Positions 60,886-64,000 of a stretch of 64,000 nucleotides of DNA are shown here, one piece after another. Below the pieces are notes generated by a model, which worked only from the letters and a program-made list of their open reading frames with translations, made no database searches and had not been told where the DNA came from. Positions within the stretch are counted from its first letter, which is position 1. Each line of letters starts with the position of its first letter. The translations under genes were made by a program, and so were the position numbers. This DNA is from Bacillus licheniformis DSM 13 = ATCC 14580 (lineage in GTDB: Bacteria; Bacillota; Bacilli; Bacillales; Bacillaceae), in the NCBI RefSeq assembly GCF_000011645.1, contig NC_006270.3:2849501-2913500 (forward strand). The letters are read 5' to 3'.

Positions 60886-62087
60886 ATTTTAACCCCTTTC
60901 ACGCCTGGTCCTTTGCCTAAAAGCCCCGGCAAAAGGCCGTATTGATTGATGATTTTCAGTCCCGTATACCGGTCTCTGAGCTGATGGGCGTATGCGAGCG
61001 CTTCTCTCACCAGCTCTTCTTCAACATCGAGTTCTTTGAATGATACAGGCCCGCCGATACGCCTCATCCACTCTGCCATTTTCTTACCGTCAGGGAGCTT
61101 TTCATAAACGGAGCGAATCGCTTGCTCAGCGTGTTGATCACCCAGGCTTGCACCGATAAGAGATCGGTAAATGTCAGTCAGCATAATCGCGCTGCAGCCG
61201 ACTTTAGCACCGTGGAGCACTTGCCGCTTATTGTTCTCCAGCGCTTTCATTTCAAGGTAGTGGGAAAGATGGTGCTCGCCGCCGGAAGCCGGCCTTGAAT
61301 GGTCGAGAACCAGCATGACTAGGCCAGAAAGGATCAGCGATTCCATCAATTTCTCAATCCCATCCCGCATCTTGGCGGCGATGTCATCTTTTCGGTCAAG
61401 ACATTGATCAAGCGCTTCCCTCGTGAGCCGGCTGGCGGCCGGACAATACGGCTCGCCGGCAAGCAAGCGGGAAATCTCCCAATCCGCAAGCGACGTCACC
61501 TTGCCGAGCATATCGCCAAAACCTGCGGCTACCATGTTCTGCGGCGCTTGACACAAGAGCTCCAAATCGGCAAAAAGCGCGATCGGCGCTGTCGTTTGAA
61601 CCGTCTGTTTCTTTCCTTTTAAAATCAGCGGTGCGCCGGCTGAAGTAAAACCGTCAACCGACGGAGCCGTAGGAACTGAAATAAACGGAATGCCGCGCTG
61701 ATAGGCGCAAAACCTGACGATGTCGTGAATCGTGCCCGCTCCGGCCGCAATTAGTACATCCGCATCAATCGGTACACCGATCAATGCACTCACCAATGTT
61801 TGCTCATCCGCCGTCACATCGCCCGCTTCATTAGCTTCCAGCAGCACCGGAACCGTTTCAGCCGTTTCCTCAAGAAGAGAGGCAATCCGCTTGCCGGCTA
61901 ACCGTCCGGTTGTTTCATCATAAATGACAGCGGCTTTTTTATAGGAAGCCGATTTCACGAAAGCGGGCAGCTCTTGCTCAACAGCATTGTCGCCGATCGC
62001 GATTTTTTCGACTGTAAGCGGGTGGTGGACGGTTCCGCATTCGCATGCGCCCAAAGTTTTTTTCACATAAGAGATCAAGTCATTCAT
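60882..62087 (-). CDS. araM: Glycerol-1-phosphate dehydrogenase (AraM/EgsA)
   Basis: 401 residues, iron-alcohol-dehydrogenase superfamily. NAD-binding and metal-site segments are AAGAGTIHDIVRFCAYQRGI, FISVPTAPSVDGFTSAGAPL, MVAAGFGDMLGKVTSLADWE and HHLSHYLEMKA. The B. subtilis protein reduces dihydroxyacetone phosphate to sn-glycerol-1-phosphate for archaeal-type ether lipids, and its link to arabinose use is unclear. Here it follows araD directly, without araL between. Confidence 0.95.
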   Translation of the reverse strand: MNDLISYVKKTLGACECGTVHHPLTVEKIAIGDNAVEQELPAFVKSASYKKAAVIYDETTGRLAGKRIASLLEETAETVPVLLEANEAGDVTADEQTLVSALIGVPIDADVLIAAGAGTIHDIVRFCAYQRGIPFISVPTAPSVDGFTSAGAPLILKGKKQTVQTTAPIALFADLELLCQAPQNMVAAGFGDMLGKVTSLADWEISRLLAGEPYCPAASRLTREALDQCLDRKDDIAAKMRDGIEKLMESLILSGLVMLVLDHSRPASGGEHHLSHYLEMKALENNKRQVLHGAKVGCSAIMLTDIYRSLIGASLGDQHAEQAIRSVYEKLPDGKKMAEWMRRIGGPVSFKELDVEEELVREALAYAHQLRDRYTGLKIINQYGLLPGLLGKGPGVKGVKM

Positions 62088-62103
62088 TGGCAGCTTCCCT
62101 CCT

Positions 62104-62790
62104 CTATTGGCCGTAATAGGCGTCTGCCCCGTGCTTTCGAAAATAATGCTTATCCTGCAAAGCGCTCTTAATCCGCTTAAGAGACGGATTCAGCATCAGG
62201 GAGCGGTACGCCATCTTGGCGACTTCTTCCAGGACGACGGCATTGTGTACGGCAGTTAAGGCGTCTTTTCCCCAGCAAAACGGCCCGTGATTGTTCACGA
62301 GAACGGCGGGCACCGCCAGGGGGTCAAGATGCCGGAACGTCTCTACAATCACTTTTCCTGTATTCAGCTCGTATTGACTCCTGATTTCATCGGGATCCAT
62401 TTCCCGTGTACACGGAATGTCGCCGTGGTAGTAGTCGGCATGAGTCGTTCCGAGCGACGGAATGTCCTTCCCTGACTGAGCCCAGCTTGTCGCCCACGGG
62501 GAATGCGTATGGACGATCCCGCCGATCGATTGAAACTGCCGGTAAAGATAGAGGTGTGTCGGCGTATCGGAAGATGGCTTCAGATCCCCTTCCACAATCT
62601 CGCCGTCCATATTCAGAACCACTAAATCTTCGGCTTTCAAATCGCTGTATTTGACACCGCTCGGCTTGATGACGACCAGCTTATTCTCCCGGTCAATACC
62701 GCTGACATTTCCCCATGTAAAGGTGACAAGCCGGTATTCTTCAAGCTGCAAATTCGCTTTTAATACTTGTTCTTTCAAAGATTCCAGCAC
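62104..62790 (-). CDS. araD: L-ribulose-5-phosphate 4-epimerase
   Basis: 228 residues, class II aldolase family. Interconverts L-ribulose 5-phosphate and D-xylulose 5-phosphate. The zinc-binding pair is in IVHTHSPWATSWAQ near residue 94 and a later His in NNHGPFCWGK. TFTWGNVSGIDRENKLVVIK and KPSSDTPTHLYLYRQF are also typical. It lies between araB and araM, with a 15-bp gap to araB. Confidence 0.97.
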   Translation of the reverse strand: MLESLKEQVLKANLQLEEYRLVTFTWGNVSGIDRENKLVVIKPSGVKYSDLKAEDLVVLNMDGEIVEGDLKPSSDTPTHLYLYRQFQSIGGIVHTHSPWATSWAQSGKDIPSLGTTHADYYHGDIPCTREMDPDEIRSQYELNTGKVIVETFRHLDPLAVPAVLVNNHGPFCWGKDALTAVHNAVVLEEVAKMAYRSLMLNPSLKRIKSALQDKHYFRKHGADAYYGQ

Positions 62791-62805
62791 AGTTTTCTCC
62801 TCCCT

Positions 62806-64000
62806 CTAAGCCATCGCTTTACCGGTGTCAGAACTAAGGGACTGGATGTTTTTCAATTTTTTAAGGCGTTTCATCACATTGTTTTGCTTTCCGAAGTACG
62901 TGTAAAGCTCCTTATATTCCGCATAAAGCTGATCGTATAAGGAAACGTTTTCAGGAATTGGTTTGTACGTTTTATCCTTGATCTTGCCCATATGTGCGAC
63001 TGCTTCTTCGATATGGTCGTAACCGCCGTTCATGCTTCCGGCCGCGAGCGCTCCGAATATCGCTGAACCTAAAGCCGGCGCCTGCGGAGATCCGGAAATT
63101 TTGATTTCCATGTTGGTGACATCCGCGTAAACCTGCATGATAAACGGATTTTTTTCGGCGATTCCTCCTGCGGCATACAGCTCCTCGATCGGCACGCCGC
63201 TTTGTCTGAACGTTTCAATAATGATCCTCGTCCCGTAGGCAGTCGCTTCAACCAATGCACGGTATATCTCTTCAGGCTTAGTGGCAAGGGTCATACCGAG
63301 CAGCATTCCCGTCAGATCGGCATCAACGAGTGTTGAACGGTTTCCGTTCCACCAATCCAATGCAAGCAAACCGCTTTCACCGATTTGGAGACTGCCGGCC
63401 TTTTGAGACAGCAGTTCGTAAATGGAAATCCCTTCGGCTTCAGCTTCTTTCAAATACGCTTCTGGAACAAAGTGTTGAATCAGCCAATGAAAATGGTCGC
63501 CAACGCACGATTGGCCCGCTTCATAGCCGACATAGCCCGGCAGAATCCCGTCTTCAACGACGCCGCACATTCCCGGCACCATCCTGACATCCTCGCCGAG
63601 CAGCATATGACAGGTAGACGTTCCCATGATCATCAGCATCTTGCCCGGCTCTGTGATGCCGACCGCCGGAACCGACACATGAGCATCAACATTTGCGACA
63701 GCGACCGCCGTACCTGCCAGAAGCCCTGTTTTCCCGGCCATTTCTTCAGTCAGTCCGCCCGCTTTTTCGCCTACAGAATAAATATCCTCCGTTAGTTTTT
63801 CCCGAACGATATTTTTCAGCTTCGGATGCAGGCTTGCGAAGAAATCGTCGGAAGGATAGCCGCTCTTATTGTTCCAAATCGCTTTATAACCCGCTGTGCA
63901 ATTGTTGCGCTTTCTGGTTCCGCACAGCATATAGACGATCCAGTCGGCCGCTTCCATGATCTCGGCTGCGGCATCATAAATGTCAGGCGCTTCTTCCGCG
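62806..64000 (-). CDS. araB: Ribulokinase, 5' part beyond the window
   Basis: About 398 codons of an expected 550-560; the start lies past position 64000, so the in-frame Met at 63957 is internal. It phosphorylates L-ribulose. FGGY kinase features are MEAADWIVYMLCGTRKRNNC, GYVGYEAGQSCVGDHFHWLI, LALDWWNGNRS, and the C-terminal nucleotide-binding AAGGIAEKNPFIMQVYAD with APALGSAIFGALAAG. It is upstream of araD in the operon. By synteny araA should precede it outside the window. Confidence 0.97.
   Translation of the reverse strand, partial: AEEAPDIYDAAAEIMEAADWIVYMLCGTRKRNNCTAGYKAIWNNKSGYPSDDFFASLHPKLKNIVREKLTEDIYSVGEKAGGLTEEMAGKTGLLAGTAVAVANVDAHVSVPAVGITEPGKMLMIMGTSTCHMLLGEDVRMVPGMCGVVEDGILPGYVGYEAGQSCVGDHFHWLIQHFVPEAYLKEAEAEGISIYELLSQKAGSLQIGESGLLALDWWNGNRSTLVDADLTGMLLGMTLATKPEEIYRALVEATAYGTRIIIETFRQSGVPIEELYAAGGIAEKNPFIMQVYADVTNMEIKISGSPQAPALGSAIFGALAAGSMNGGYDHIEEAVAHMGKIKDKTYKPIPENVSLYDQLYAEYKELYTYFGKQNNVMKRLKKLKNIQSLSSDTGKAMA

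Overview
The window comes from a low-GC Gram-positive spore former of the Bacillus subtilis group, most likely B. licheniformis or a close relative. The evidence is gene order: read on the minus strand it follows the B. subtilis ilv-leu / ysn / rph-gerM-racE-gerE / sdhCAB / lysC-uvrC-trxA / etf-fad-lcfA / mutS2-polX-zapA / pheST / ara region almost gene for gene. An NADP-type glutamate dehydrogenase and an ilvE gene ahead of ilvB are departures from B. subtilis 168. Nearly all conserved genes lie on the minus strand, so operons read from high to low coordinates.

Layout. 1-6.1 kb: ilvB (cut by the window edge) behind a T-box leader, ilvE, a small Tyr/Pro-rich protein, gdhA, a small hydrophilic protein and a Gln-rich coat-like protein. 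6.2-16.9 kb: an accessory island bounded by an intact tRNA-Arg(TCT) at the right and a damaged copy of its 3' half at the left. It holds a decayed PBSX-type prophage: truncated portal, intact large terminase, small terminase with an in-frame stop, a frameshifted cytosine-5 methyltransferase, a ParB-like fragment and a frameshifted ArpU-type regulator. Also here are a DUF4145 protein, an LXG polymorphic nuclease toxin with a YezG-type immunity protein, and a Rap phosphatase with its short Phr gene. A 26-bp exact direct repeat flanks the toxin/Rap module. 17-42 kb: conserved core genes for nucleotide pool cleaning, RNA maturation, germination, racemase, succinate dehydrogenase, aspartokinase II with a lysine riboswitch, UvrC, thioredoxin, fatty acid oxidation under FadR, MutS2, PolX, YshB and ZapA. 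42-49 kb: rnhC, a small membrane gene interrupted by TGA, an orphan exported protein, and a 4.1-kb AT-rich island.

That island lies between a displaced copy of the pheT 3' end and the real pheT. It encodes a candidate circular bacteriocin precursor, a multi-span membrane protein, an ABC ATPase, a SpoIIM/DUF95 membrane protein and a further membrane protein. This is the gene content expected of a circular bacteriocin biosynthesis and self-protection locus. It is the most interesting element of the window.

49-64 kb: pheT and pheS behind a T-box, ysgA, sspI, cstA with an upstream cre site, a frameshifted small membrane gene, and the arabinose operon araB(partial)-araD-araM-araN-araP-araQ-abfA, which lacks the araL gene of B. 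subtilis. Together the ara genes import arabino-oligosaccharides, release arabinose and feed it to the pentose phosphate pathway.

All assignments come from reading translations and motifs by eye plus remembered family knowledge; no database search was run.
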